This document shows positions 47,764 to 56,526 of a DNA stretch of 64,000 nucleotides, one piece after another (within the stretch, counting starts at the first letter, position 1; every line of letters begins with the position of its first letter). This stretch comes from Pseudomonas pudica (GTDB lineage Bacteria > Pseudomonadota > Gammaproteobacteria > Pseudomonadales > Pseudomonadaceae). The DNA is taken from the NCBI RefSeq assembly GCF_015680405.1, contig NZ_JADLJS010000014.1, positions 1 to 64,000 of the forward strand, read 5' to 3'. Below the pieces are notes generated by a model. That model made no database searches. It was not told the DNA's origin and saw nothing but the letters and a program-made list of their open reading frames with translations. Position numbers and translations under genes: made by a program.

Positions 47764-49347
47764 ATGACCAACCAGGCCGCCGAAGTCGCGAAGCGCCGCA
47801 CTTTCGCAATCATTTCCCACCCCGACGCCGGTAAGACCACCATCACCGAGAAGCTGCTGCTGATGGGCAAGGCCATTGCCGTCGCCGGTACCGTGAAGTC
47901 GCGCAAGTCCGACCGCCACGCCACCTCCGACTGGATGGAAATGGAGAAGCAGCGCGGCATCTCCATCACCACCTCGGTGATGCAGTTCCCGTACCGCGAG
48001 CACATGATCAACCTGCTCGACACCCCCGGCCACGAAGACTTCTCGGAAGACACCTACCGCACCCTGACCGCGGTGGACTCGGCGCTGATGGTGCTCGACG
48101 GCGGTAAAGGTGTAGAGCCACGTACCATCGCCCTGATGGACGTGTGCCGCCTGCGCGACACGCCGATCGTCAGCTTCATCAACAAACTCGACCGTGACAT
48201 CCGCGACCCGATCGAGTTGCTGGACGAGATCGAAGCCGTGCTGAAGATCAAGGCCGCGCCGATCACCTGGCCGATCGGTTGCTACCGCGACTTCAAGGGC
48301 GTGTACCACCTGACCGGTGACTACATCGTGGTGTACACCCCGGGCCACGGCCACGAGCGCACCGAAGCCAAGATCATCCAGAAGCTGGACTCGGACGAAG
48401 CCCGTGCCCACCTGGGCGACCAGTACGACTCGTTCGTCGAACAGCTGGAGCTGGTGCAGGGCGCCTGCCACGAATTCAACCAGGAAGAGTTCATCAACGG
48501 CCAGCTGACCCCGGTGTTCTTCGGTACCGCGCTGGGCAACTTCGGTGTCGACCACGTGCTTGACGCCGTCGTCGACTGGGCGCCGCGCCCGCTGGGTCGG
48601 GTTGCCCACGAGCGCACCGTGGAGCCTGTGGAAGAGAAGTTCACCGGTTTCGTGTTCAAGATCCAGGCAAACATGGACCCGAAACACCGCGACCGCATCG
48701 CTTTCATGCGCATCTGCTCGGGCAAGTACGAGAAGGGCATGAAGATGCGCCACGTGCGGATCAACAAGGACCTGCGTATCGGCGATGCGCTGACTTTCTT
48801 CTCGTCCGAGCGCGAGCAGCTGGAAGAGGCCTATGCCGGCGACATCATCGGGCTGCACAACCACGGCACCATCCAGATCGGCGACACCTTCACCGAAGGC
48901 GAGGCGCTGGGCTTCACCGGTATCCCGCACTTCGCCCCTGAGCTGTTCCGCCGGGTGCGCCTGAAGGACCCGCTGAAATCCAAGCAGCTGCGCCAGGGCC
49001 TGCAACAGCTGGCCGAAGAGGGTGCTACCCAGGTGTTCTTCCCTGAGCGCAGCAACGACATCATCCTCGGCGCAGTCGGTGTGCTGCAGTTCGACGTGGT
49101 CGCCAGTCGCCTGAAGGAAGAGTACAAGGTCGAGTGCGCATACGAGCCGATCACCGTATGGTCGGCCCGCTGGATCGGCTGTGACGACAAGAAGAAGCTC
49201 GAGGAATTCCAGAACAAGGCCATGGAGAACCTGGCCATCGACGGTGGCGGGCATCTGACCTACCTGGCGCCGACCCGGGTCAACCTGTCGCTGATGGAAG
49301 AACGCTGGCCGGACATCAAGTTCCGCGCTACCCGCGAGCACCACTGA
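47764..49347 (+). CDS. prfC: Peptide chain release factor 3
   Basis: 527 residues from ATG 47764 ([20 protein letters not shown]). GTPase that recycles RF1/RF2 from the ribosome after peptide release. G-domain: '[18 protein letters not shown]', '[19 protein letters not shown]', '[20 protein letters not shown]', '[19 protein letters not shown]'. Later domains show '[20 protein letters not shown]' and '[21 protein letters not shown]'. Single-gene unit. Confidence 0.97.
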   Translation: MTNQAAEVAKRRTFAIISHPDAGKTTITEKLLLMGKAIAVAGTVKSRKSDRHATSDWMEMEKQRGISITTSVMQFPYREHMINLLDTPGHEDFSEDTYRTLTAVDSALMVLDGGKGVEPRTIALMDVCRLRDTPIVSFINKLDRDIRDPIELLDEIEAVLKIKAAPITWPIGCYRDFKGVYHLTGDYIVVYTPGHGHERTEAKIIQKLDSDEARAHLGDQYDSFVEQLELVQGACHEFNQEEFINGQLTPVFFGTALGNFGVDHVLDAVVDWAPRPLGRVAHERTVEPVEEKFTGFVFKIQANMDPKHRDRIAFMRICSGKYEKGMKMRHVRINKDLRIGDALTFFSSEREQLEEAYAGDIIGLHNHGTIQIGDTFTEGEALGFTGIPHFAPELFRRVRLKDPLKSKQLRQGLQQLAEEGATQVFFPERSNDIILGAVGVLQFDVVASRLKEEYKVECAYEPITVWSARWIGCDDKKKLEEFQNKAMENLAIDGGGHLTYLAPTRVNLSLMEERWPDIKFRATREHH

Positions 49348-49390
49348 TTTCGAGAGCTTGCTCCTGATTTTCAGGGCCTGCTCCTGCCCC

Positions 49391-49466
49391 TTGTGGGAGC
49401 GGGTTTACCCGCGAATGCGTCGGTAAACTCAACATCGCATTCGCGGGTGAACCCGCTCCCACAGGG
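49391..49466. repeat. REP pair (class A), short form
   Basis: GTGGGAGCGGGTTTACCCGC GAATGCG and inverted CGCATTCGCGGGTGAACCCG, spacer about 16 bases; between convergent prfC and the polyamine-type binding protein. Confidence 0.9.
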
Positions 49467-49484
49467 ACCGTGTCAAGGCCGAAA

Positions 49485-50564
49485 TCAATTCCCGGCCTTG
49501 ATACTGGTCCAGATCCGCGTGCGAATACGGTCGATCTTGGCCGGCATCGCCTCCAGCGCATACAGCTTGCCCATCACTTCCTCGCTCGGGTAAATCATCG
49601 TGTTGCCCTTCATCGCAGGCTCCACCAGCCCGTCCGCCGCGAGGTTGCCATTGGCGTACTGCACATGGTTGCTGATGTTGGCCATCACCTCCGGCTGCAG
49701 CAGGTAGTTCATGTAGGCATACCCGGCCTTTTCATCCGGTGCATCGGCCGGCATGGCGACCATGTCGAACCACATCGGTGCACCTTCTTTGGGTATCGAG
49801 TAGCCCACCTTCACCCCGTTCTTCGCCTCCTCGGCACGATTCTTCGCCTGCAGCACATCCCCGGAAAAACCCACCACCACGCAGATATCGCCGTTGGCCA
49901 GGTCGCCGGTGTACTTCGATGAATGGAAGTAGCTGATGTAGGGCCGCACCTGCATCAGCAGCGCCTTGGCCTTGTCGTAGTCCGCCGGGTTCTGGCTGTG
50001 GTGCGGCAGGCCCAGGTAGTGCAGGGCGATCGGTAACAGCTCGGGGCCGTTGTCCAGCACCGCGACGCCGCAGCTTTTCAGCTTGCTCATGTACTCGGGC
50101 TTGAAGATCAGGTCCCAGGAGTCCACCGGGACATTGTCGCCGAGCACCGCCTTGACCTTGTCGATGTTGTAGCCAATGCCGGTGCTGCCCCACAGGTACG
50201 GGAAGCCGTATTGGTTACCCGGGTCATTTACCTCCAGTGCCTTGAGCAACACCGGGTTGAGGTTGTGCCAGTTGGGCAGTTGCGACTTGTCCAGCTGCTT
50301 CAGGGCCTTGCCCTGGATTTGCCGGGCCATGAAGTGGTTGGACGGGAACACCACGTCGTAGCCGGAGTTGCCGGTCATCAGCTTGCCGTCGAGGGTTTCG
50401 TTGCTGTCGTAAACGTCGTAGGTGGGCACGATACCGCTGGCTTGCTGGAAGTTCTTCAGTGTGTCGGGGGCAACGTAGCTGGACCAGTTGTAGATCTTCA
50501 CCGTTTCGGCGGCGCCGGCCACGCTGGCGGCCAGCATCAGGGGGGCGAGAAGGAGCGTGCGCAT
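49485..50564 (-). CDS. Polyamine-type ABC substrate-binding protein (PotF/SpuD-like)
   Basis: 359 residues. Signal peptide MRTLLLAPLMLAASVAGA, then the PotD/PotF binding fold: 'VKIYNWSSYVAPDTLKNFQQ', 'YDVYDSNETLDGKLMTGNSGYDVVFPSNHFMARQIQ', 'YLWGSTGIGYN', 'CVVVGFSGDVLQAKNRAEE', 'MPADAPDEKAGYAYMNYLLQPEVMANISNHVQYANGN'-type stretches. Like the family binders for putrescine and spermidine. No permease is adjacent; it lies downstream of a cupin and an FAD oxidase on the same strand, pointing to an amine-use module. An A/C-rich segment next to its ribosome binding site is a candidate Hfq/Crc site. Confidence 0.9.
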   Translation of the reverse strand: MRTLLLAPLMLAASVAGAAETVKIYNWSSYVAPDTLKNFQQASGIVPTYDVYDSNETLDGKLMTGNSGYDVVFPSNHFMARQIQGKALKQLDKSQLPNWHNLNPVLLKALEVNDPGNQYGFPYLWGSTGIGYNIDKVKAVLGDNVPVDSWDLIFKPEYMSKLKSCGVAVLDNGPELLPIALHYLGLPHHSQNPADYDKAKALLMQVRPYISYFHSSKYTGDLANGDICVVVGFSGDVLQAKNRAEEAKNGVKVGYSIPKEGAPMWFDMVAMPADAPDEKAGYAYMNYLLQPEVMANISNHVQYANGNLAADGLVEPAMKGNTMIYPSEEVMGKLYALEAMPAKIDRIRTRIWTSIKAGN

Positions 50565-50575
50565 GTCGGGGTTAC

Positions 50576-50597
50576 CTTGCTTTGTCTGTTGTTATCG
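50576..50597 (-). promoter_or_regulatory. A/C-rich candidate Hfq/Crc site upstream of the polyamine binder
   Basis: Minus strand reads ATAACAACAGACAAAGCAAG just before the Shine-Dalgarno AAGG; AACAACAG matches AANAANAA at seven of eight positions. Weak evidence. Confidence 0.3.
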
Positions 50598-50616
50598 AAG
50601 GCAGGCGATCAGCGGA

Positions 50617-50958
50617 TCAGAAAATCAGAACGTAAGTCTTGCGAACGGTCTCCTGGATATCCCAGGTGCCCGTGCTGTTGGCCGGTAGCATCAGTGCGTC
50701 TCCGGCTTCTATGAACAAGGGCTCTCCACCGTCAGGGGTGAAGGTGCAGCGGCCCTTGGTGAAATGGCAGAACTCCTGCTGCACGATCTGCCGCCGCCAG
50801 CGCCCGGGGGTGCACTCCCAGATGCCGGTTTCGACGCCGTCGCTGCGCTCCACGCAGGTGATCGACGCTACCGCCACGGGCTCGCCAAGCGGTACCGCAA
50901 CGGGGCTGGAGTTATCAAGCACGACGCTGTCGGTGTTCTTGAAATGGGTGATGCTCAT
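50617..50958 (-). CDS. Small cupin-domain protein (DUF861-type)
   Basis: 113 residues from the ATG at 50958 (MSITHFKNTDSVVLDNSSPV). A single cupin fold: 'ETGIWECTPGRWRRQIVQQEFCHFTKGRCTFTPDGGEPLFIEAGDALMLPANSTGTWDIQETVRKTYVL' contains the EFCHFTKG and GDALMLPAN motifs of the (S)-ureidoglycine aminohydrolase-like/DUF861 group, which usually bind a small molecule or metal and act with oxidoreductases of amine metabolism. Lies between the oxidase and the binding protein in the same direction, so probably co-transcribed. Substrate unknown. Confidence 0.85.
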   Translation of the reverse strand: MSITHFKNTDSVVLDNSSPVAVPLGEPVAVASITCVERSDGVETGIWECTPGRWRRQIVQQEFCHFTKGRCTFTPDGGEPLFIEAGDALMLPANSTGTWDIQETVRKTYVLIF

Positions 50959-50990
50959 GACCGGTAAATCCTGTGTCGGGGAAAGGGAAG

Positions 50991-52412
50991 TCAGTGCATG
51001 AAGCCTTCCATGAAGTCCGCAAGATTGCTGGCAAGGCGCCGCCTCCACGGCGCGCTGGCGGGGTTGGCGAGGGTCCGGTCCTCGTGGACGAAGCTCTGGA
51101 TGATTGCGTTGTAGCCCAGCCAGCGGCAGGGCTCGGGTGGCCAACTGGCCAGGCTTGAAAGCGGGCGGTTGTCGAGCACCCAGGGTTGCGCGGTCAGTTC
51201 GTTGTGCTGGTCGAGGATCAGCGCCGCCAGGGTTCGCCCGCCCAGGTTGGTGGCACCGACGCCTTCGCCGCCGTAGCCGCCGGCCAGGGCGATGCCGCGC
51301 TGGCGGTCGCAGAGCATGTGTGGGCGGAAGCGCCGTGCCATGCCCAGGTTGCCGCCCCAGGAGTGTGTGATGCGCACGTGCTTCAGCTGCGGGAACAGTT
51401 CGCCGAACAGGTAGCGGCGCAGCTCGATTTCCTGTTCAGTGAGGTTGAAGTTTTCGCGCAGGCGGCCGCCGAAGCGGTAGCCGCCACGGGCGCCGAATAC
51501 CAGGCGGTTGTCGGCCGTGCGCTGGCCGTAGGTGACCTGGCGGCTGCTCTCGCTGAAGGCCTGGCCCTGGTTCAGGCCGATCTGTTCCCAGGTGGCTTCC
51601 GGCAGGGGCTCGGTGGCTACCAGCAGGCTCTGTACCGGCAGCTGATGCTTGCCCAGTGGCGGCAGGCTGACGGCGTAGCCTTCCACGGCGGGTACCAGCC
51701 ATTGGCAGCGAATGCGCGCCAGCGGGGTGCGCACCTCACCCGGCTGCCAGTCGATGGCTGGGGTGTTCTCGTAGATGGGGACGCCCAGCGCTTCTACCGC
51801 CCGGGCCAGACCACGCGCCAGTTTGGCGGGTTGGATGGTCGCGGTATGCGGGCTGTAGATCGCGCCATAGGCATTGCTGACCCGCAACTGGGCGTCAAGC
51901 TGTTCGGGGCGCAGCCAGCGGTAGTCGTCCTCGGTCATGCCCTGGCGATAAAGGTTGTCGAGGTAGGTGCGCAGGCTGCGCTCCTGTTCCGGGTAGCGTG
52001 CGGCGCAGTACAGCACGCCGCCTTTGCGGTAGTCGCAGTCGATGCCTTCGCGTTGCAGCACGCCATGTACTTCATCGGGGATGGCATGCAGCAAGTCGAT
52101 GCTGGCGCGGCGCTGCTGCGGCGACAGGGCGGCCAGCAGGCGGTCTTCGCCGAGCAGGTTGCCCATCAGCCACCCGCCGTTGCGCCCCGAGGCGCCATAA
52201 CCGGCGATGTAGGCGTCGATTACTGCAATGTTCAGCTGCGGCGCCTGGCGCTTGAGGTAGTAGGCGGTCCACAGGCCAGTGTAGCCAGCGCCGATAATGC
52301 ATACGTCCGCGTCCAGGTCCTCGCGCAGGGCCGGGCGGGCGCACAACGGCTCGTCTAGCTGGTCCATCCACAGGCTGAGCGTGCGCAGGGGTTGCATCGG
52401 GTTCGGCTCCAC
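50991..52412 (-). CDS. FAD-dependent amine oxidase (PuuB/OrdL-like)
   Basis: 473 residues. DAO-superfamily flavoprotein with the FAD motif 'DADVCIIGAGYTGLWTAYYL' (about 34-53), 'GYGASGRNGGWLMGNL', 'YGRTADNRLVFGARGGYRFGG'-type block and 'TNLGGRTLAALIL' near the C-terminus. Closest to gamma-glutamylputrescine oxidases (PuuB) and similar polyamine oxidases. It is divergent from no gene but faces away from the AraC regulator, which is next on the same strand. By context it oxidises an amine bound by the neighbouring PotF-like protein. ATG 52397 (MQPL) is an alternative start. Confidence 0.88.
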   Translation of the reverse strand: MEPNPMQPLRTLSLWMDQLDEPLCARPALREDLDADVCIIGAGYTGLWTAYYLKRQAPQLNIAVIDAYIAGYGASGRNGGWLMGNLLGEDRLLAALSPQQRRASIDLLHAIPDEVHGVLQREGIDCDYRKGGVLYCAARYPEQERSLRTYLDNLYRQGMTEDDYRWLRPEQLDAQLRVSNAYGAIYSPHTATIQPAKLARGLARAVEALGVPIYENTPAIDWQPGEVRTPLARIRCQWLVPAVEGYAVSLPPLGKHQLPVQSLLVATEPLPEATWEQIGLNQGQAFSESSRQVTYGQRTADNRLVFGARGGYRFGGRLRENFNLTEQEIELRRYLFGELFPQLKHVRITHSWGGNLGMARRFRPHMLCDRQRGIALAGGYGGEGVGATNLGGRTLAALILDQHNELTAQPWVLDNRPLSSLASWPPEPCRWLGYNAIIQSFVHEDRTLANPASAPWRRRLASNLADFMEGFMH

Positions 52413-52460
52413 ATCCGTCAGGTCTGTGGGCGATCCTAGTGGTGTCTACGGGCGGCTGTC

Positions 52461-53270
52461 TTACGTGCGTGCACGCAGGGAAATTTGCTTCAGGTATGCC
52501 TTGGGCGTAAGCCCGGTGTGCTCGCGGAAACACTTGTAGAACGCCGACAGGGAGTTGAAGCCGGCATTGAAGGCCAGCTCGTCGATCGTGGCCTCGATGC
52601 TGTCGTCATCGAGGCTGGCCATCAGGTGCTGCAGGCGGGCCTGGTTGACGTAGCGGTAGAAGCTTTGCCCGAGCACCTGGTTGAGCAGGTAGGAGATCTG
52701 GTTGCGGCTGTAGCCGCTGGCGTGTGCCACCTGCTGCAGGTCCAGCTCCGGGTCCAGGTAGGGGCGCTGGCGCTGGAAGTAGTGTTCCAGGTCCTGGGCC
52801 ATGGTCGACAGTTGACGGGGCGACAGGCCCAGGCGGCTGGTGGCCGGGCGCGGGCCGTTAGTGGCATGGCCACTGCCGTTCCGGCGGACCAGCGTGGCGT
52901 ATTCGTTGACCCGCCAGATCAGGCCGTCCTTGACGGTAATCGCCTCGCTGGACTGGAACGCAACCAGGCCGTCGCCGCCTTGGACCGTGACCTGGTACTG
53001 AATGAATGCTGTGCAGCCGTCCACGCGGATGCGGTCGCTGTGCACGATATCTTCGCCAGCTTCGTGAGGCAGGCAGGCGCGCACGTAGTCACGCAGTTCC
53101 TGATAGCCGAGCACGCGGTTCTGGAAGAAGTCGTGGTACTGAATGTCCGGGTGGTAGAGCGCAATGACACCGTCGAGATCGCGGTGCTTCCAGCACAGGT
53201 GGTAGCGAAGCACGGTGTCGGCGGTAAGCGGGGTCTGCTCGGGGCCGTCAGGGAGGGTGTGGGCGGTCAT
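52461..53270 (-). CDS. NTF2-like (SnoaL) / AraC fusion transcriptional regulator
   Basis: 269 residues from the ATG at 53270. The N-terminal part (about 15-125) is a SnoaL/NTF2-like fold: 'RYHLCWKHRDLDGVIALYHPDIQYHDFFQNRVLGYQELRDYV', 'FIQYQVTVQGGDGLVAFQSSEAITVKDGLIWRVNEYATLVRR'. The C-terminal part (about 160-265) is an AraC DNA-binding domain with two helix-turn-helices ('DLQQVAHASGYSRNQISYLL', 'ATIDELAFNAGFNSLSAFYKCFREHTGLTPKAYLKQ'). NTF2-like folds usually bind small ligands or act as enzymes, so it probably senses a substrate of the adjacent amine module. The fusion is uncommon among AraC proteins. Confidence 0.88.
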   Translation of the reverse strand: MTAHTLPDGPEQTPLTADTVLRYHLCWKHRDLDGVIALYHPDIQYHDFFQNRVLGYQELRDYVRACLPHEAGEDIVHSDRIRVDGCTAFIQYQVTVQGGDGLVAFQSSEAITVKDGLIWRVNEYATLVRRNGSGHATNGPRPATSRLGLSPRQLSTMAQDLEHYFQRQRPYLDPELDLQQVAHASGYSRNQISYLLNQVLGQSFYRYVNQARLQHLMASLDDDSIEATIDELAFNAGFNSLSAFYKCFREHTGLTPKAYLKQISLRART

Positions 53271-53444
53271 GAGCCTGATAGTGCATTGCAGAACACCCAG
53301 CTGCAAGGGTGCGGATCCGGCATATTGCACGGTTTTGCCAAGCGGCTTGGGGAGTAAACCGTTGATTCGGCTGAGTATGATTTTTTGACCGTGATGGCAT
53401 GGCGCGTGCACCTGTCTGTTCAACATCGAACAAGGAGAAAGGCC

Positions 53445-53519
53445 ATGCGCTCGATACTGCTCTGGATGATTGGGGTGCCGATTCCGGTGATTATTCTGAT
53501 CTGGTTCTTCATGCATTGA
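53445..53519 (+). CDS. 24-residue single-span membrane microprotein
   Basis: MRSILLWMIGVPIPVIILIW, then FFMH and TGA. AAGGAG at 53432-53437 lies seven bases before the ATG. It is almost entirely one hydrophobic helix with a Gly-Val-Pro-Ile-Pro kink at about residue 10-14, a layout I associate with small conserved pseudomonad membrane peptides. It is divergent from the NTF2-AraC regulator and followed by a REP pair. Function unknown; too short for gene callers, so coding status rests on the ribosome site and composition. Confidence 0.55.
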   Translation: MRSILLWMIGVPIPVIILIWFFMH

Positions 53520-53527
53520 GGATTTTA

Positions 53528-53632
53528 GGGGCCGCTTTGCGGCCCATCGCGACACAAGGCCGCTCTTACAGGAGATCGCAGTCCCTTGTAGGAGCGGCCT
53601 TGTGTCGCGATGGGCTGCAAAGCAGCCCCGGC
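53528..53632. repeat. REP pair (class B)
   Basis: GGGGCCGCTTTGCGGCCCATCGCGACACAA... and its inverted partner ending GATGGGCTGCAAAGCAGCCC, same class as 43631-43755. Lies between the microprotein and dppF ends. Confidence 0.9.
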
Positions 53633-53642
53633 TATCTAGAGC

Positions 53643-54611
53643 CTAAAGAAACTGCTCGGCATAGTGGCAAGCCACCTGCCGGGTACTCACCTGCCTGAGC
53701 GCTGGCACCTCCTTGGCACACCGCTCGGTCGCATACGGGCAGCGCTTGTGAAACGCACAGCCATCCGGCGGGTTCAGCGGGTTGGGCAACTCCCCGGCAA
53801 TGCGGATCTTCGGCTTCAAAGGGTCTGGGTGAATCGCCGGCGTCGCCGACAGCAGCGCCTGGGTATAAGGGTGCAACGGCCTTTCGTAGATATCTTCTTT
53901 CGGCCCCATCTCCGCCGGCCGCCCCAGGTACATCACCAGCACCTGATCGGCTACATGCCGCACCACCGCCAGGTTGTGCGAGATGAACACATAGGCAGTG
54001 TTGAACTCCTTCTGCAAATCCATGAACAGGTTCAGTACCTGAGCCTGGATCGATACGTCCAGCGCCGAGGTCGGCTCGTCCGCCACCAGCACCTTGGGTT
54101 GCAGCATCATTGCCCGGGCCAGGGCGATACGCTGGCGCTGGCCACCGGAGAACATGTGCGGGTAGCGCTGGTAATGCTCGGGGCGCAGGCCGACCTGTTC
54201 CATCATCTTCTGCACTTTTTCTCGCCGCTCGGCCTTGCTCAGCGAAGTATTGATCAGCAGCGGCTCGGCCAGCTGGTCACCAATCTTCTGCCGTGGGTTG
54301 AGCGAGGCGTAGGGGCTCTGGAACACCATCTGCACGTCGCGGCGCAGTTGTTTGCGCTCGCTCTTGCTGGCGCCTTTCACTTCGGTGCCGGCAATTTGCA
54401 GCGAACCGGACGACGGCTCTTCGATCAGGGTCAGCGCGCGGGCCAGGGTCGACTTGCCGCAGCCGGACTCGCCGACCACGGCCAAGGTCTTGCCGGCCTC
54501 CAGTTCGAACGACACGCCATTCAGCGCGCGGACCAGGGCGTGGCCCTTGAACAGCCCGCGGGAGACTTCGTAATGCCGGGTCAGCTCCCGGGCGGATAGA
54601 ACGACGGCCAT
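53643..54611 (-). CDS. dppF: Dipeptide ABC transporter ATPase DppF
   Basis: 322 residues from ATG 54611, whose first base is also the last base of the dppD stop (TGATG). ATPase: Walker A 'VVGESGCGKSTLARAL', signature 'FSGGQRQRIALARAM', Walker B 'VLVADEPTSALDVS'. The C-terminal oligopeptide-permease motif 'GCAFHKRCPYATERC' is the cysteine-rich segment shared by DppD/DppF and linked to an Fe-S cluster. Energises dipeptide import with DppD. Confidence 0.96.
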   Translation of the reverse strand: MAVVLSARELTRHYEVSRGLFKGHALVRALNGVSFELEAGKTLAVVGESGCGKSTLARALTLIEEPSSGSLQIAGTEVKGASKSERKQLRRDVQMVFQSPYASLNPRQKIGDQLAEPLLINTSLSKAERREKVQKMMEQVGLRPEHYQRYPHMFSGGQRQRIALARAMMLQPKVLVADEPTSALDVSIQAQVLNLFMDLQKEFNTAYVFISHNLAVVRHVADQVLVMYLGRPAEMGPKEDIYERPLHPYTQALLSATPAIHPDPLKPKIRIAGELPNPLNPPDGCAFHKRCPYATERCAKEVPALRQVSTRQVACHYAEQFL

Positions 54612-55579
54612 CACGCCACCTCCTGGTTCAACGGGTAGTAGCAACGCACCAGGCCATGGGCCTGGGGATCGAGGGGCGGGCGCTGGTGCCGGCAGTTGTC
54701 CTGCACGTACGGGCAGCGCGGTGACAGCAGGCAACCTACGGGGCGGTCGTAGCGACCGGGGACGATGCCGGGCAGGGTGGCAAGGCGTTCGGCACCGATG
54801 CTGTGCTCGGGGATCGCCGCCAGCAACGCTTCGCTGTAAGGGTGGGCGGGCACATCGAACAGCTCCGGCACCTGGCCCACTTCCACGGCCTGGCCGGCAT
54901 ACATCACGCACACCCGCCTGGCAGTTTCGGCGACCACGGCGAGGTCGTGGGTGATCAGGATGAGCGCCATGTTGCGCTCCTTCTGCAGGTTGACCAGCAG
55001 CTCCATGATCTGCGCCTGGATGGTCACGTCCAGCGCAGTGGTGGGTTCGTCGGCGATCAGCAGCTTGGGCTCGCCGGCAATCGCCATGGCAATCGCCACG
55101 CGCTGGCTCATGCCGCCGGACAGCTGGTGCGGGTAGGCGTCCAGGCGGCTTTCCGCAGCCGGGATCTCGACCTTTTTCAGCAGTTCCAGGGCACGCTGGC
55201 GCGCGGCCTTGCCCTTCAGGCCCAGGTGCTGGCGCAGCACTTCCTCGATCTGGTAACCCACGGTGTAGCTGGGGTTGAGCGCGGTCATCGGGTCCTGGAA
55301 GACCATGGCGATGTCCTTGCCCACCACCTTGCGTCGCTGGCGACCGCTGAGCTTGAGCATGTCGGTGCCATCGAACGTGAGCGAGTCCGCGGTGATGCGC
55401 CCGGGGGCGTCGATCAGGCCCATCAGGGCCATCATGGTCACGGACTTGCCCGAGCCGGATTCGCCGACGATGGCCAGGATCTCGCCGGCTTCCACCGTCA
55501 GGTCCAGGCCATCGACCACCGGTACTGCATTGGCGTCGCCGAAGCGCACGTTCAGGTTGTTGATCTGCAACAGTGACAT
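54611..55579 (-). CDS. dppD: Dipeptide ABC transporter ATPase DppD
   Basis: 322 residues from ATG 55579 ([20 protein letters not shown]); the open frame extends 15 codons further but the start gives the family N-terminus. Walker A '[15 protein letters not shown]', signature '[15 protein letters not shown]', Walker B '[14 protein letters not shown]', and the C-terminal '[15 protein letters not shown]' cysteine motif. Pairs with DppF. Confidence 0.96.
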   Translation of the reverse strand: MSLLQINNLNVRFGDANAVPVVDGLDLTVEAGEILAIVGESGSGKSVTMMALMGLIDAPGRITADSLTFDGTDMLKLSGRQRRKVVGKDIAMVFQDPMTALNPSYTVGYQIEEVLRQHLGLKGKAARQRALELLKKVEIPAAESRLDAYPHQLSGGMSQRVAIAMAIAGEPKLLIADEPTTALDVTIQAQIMELLVNLQKERNMALILITHDLAVVAETARRVCVMYAGQAVEVGQVPELFDVPAHPYSEALLAAIPEHSIGAERLATLPGIVPGRYDRPVGCLLSPRCPYVQDNCRHQRPPLDPQAHGLVRCYYPLNQEVA

Positions 55580-55589
55580 GGCGTTCTCC

Positions 55590-56516
55590 TCAGGCGGCGT
55601 TCTTGAGTTTCGGGTCCAGCGCATCGCGCAGGCCGTCGCCCATCAGGTTGATTGCCAGCACACTGAGCAGAATGGTCAGGCCGGGCAGGCTCACCACCCA
55701 CCAGGCGCGCTCGATGTAGTCACGGGCCGAAGCCAGCATGGTGCCCCACTCCGGGGTCGGCGGCTGTACACCAAGGCCGAGGAAGCCCAGGGCGGCGGCG
55801 TCAAGGATGGCCGAGGAGAAGCTGAGGGTGGCCTGCACGATCAGCGGCGCCATGCAGTTGGGCAGCACGGTGACGAACATCAGCCGTGGCAGCCCTGCAC
55901 CAGCCAGGCGTGCGGCGGTAACGTAGTCGCGGTTCAGCTCACCCATCACGGCGGCGCGGGTCAGGCGCACGTAGGATGGCAACGACACGATGGCGATGGC
56001 GATCACGGTGTTGATCAGGCCTGGCCCGAGGATGGCGACGATGGCCACCGCCAGCAGCAGCGAGGGCAGGGCCAGCATCACGTCCATCAGGCGCATGATC
56101 GACGGGCCGAGCAGTTGCGGGAAGAAACCGGCCAGCAGGCCCAGCAGGATGCCAGGGATCAGCGACATCACCACCGACGACAGGCCGATCAGCAGCGACA
56201 GCCGCGCGCCCTGGATCAGCCGTGAGAGCAGATCGCGGCCCAGTTCGTCGGTACCGAGAATGAACTGCCAGCTGCCACCTTCGAGCCACACCGGGGGGGT
56301 CAGCAGGAATTCGCGATATTGCTCGCTCGGGTCGTGCGGGGCGACCCACGGCGCGAACAGCGCGCAGAACACCACCAGGCACATGAAGGCCAGGCCCATC
56401 ACCGCGCCTTTGTTGCGGGCGAAGGCTTGCCAGAATTCTTTGTATGGCGAGGGGTAGAGCAGGCTCTGGTCCACCGGGCTGACCGGTGTGACGGATTTCG
56501 GAATCGGGCTAGTCAT
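55590..56516 (-). CDS. dppC: Dipeptide ABC transporter permease DppC
   Basis: 308 residues, about six membrane helices. N-terminal '[20 protein letters not shown]' extension of OppC/DppC type, then '[25 protein letters not shown]', '[25 protein letters not shown]' (EAA loop region) and '[25 protein letters not shown]'. 10 bp upstream lies dppD; dppB ends 10 bp before its start. Confidence 0.96.
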   Translation of the reverse strand: MTSPIPKSVTPVSPVDQSLLYPSPYKEFWQAFARNKGAVMGLAFMCLVVFCALFAPWVAPHDPSEQYREFLLTPPVWLEGGSWQFILGTDELGRDLLSRLIQGARLSLLIGLSSVVMSLIPGILLGLLAGFFPQLLGPSIMRLMDVMLALPSLLLAVAIVAILGPGLINTVIAIAIVSLPSYVRLTRAAVMGELNRDYVTAARLAGAGLPRLMFVTVLPNCMAPLIVQATLSFSSAILDAAALGFLGLGVQPPTPEWGTMLASARDYIERAWWVVSLPGLTILLSVLAINLMGDGLRDALDPKLKNAA

Positions 56517-56526
56517 GGCGAAGGCC

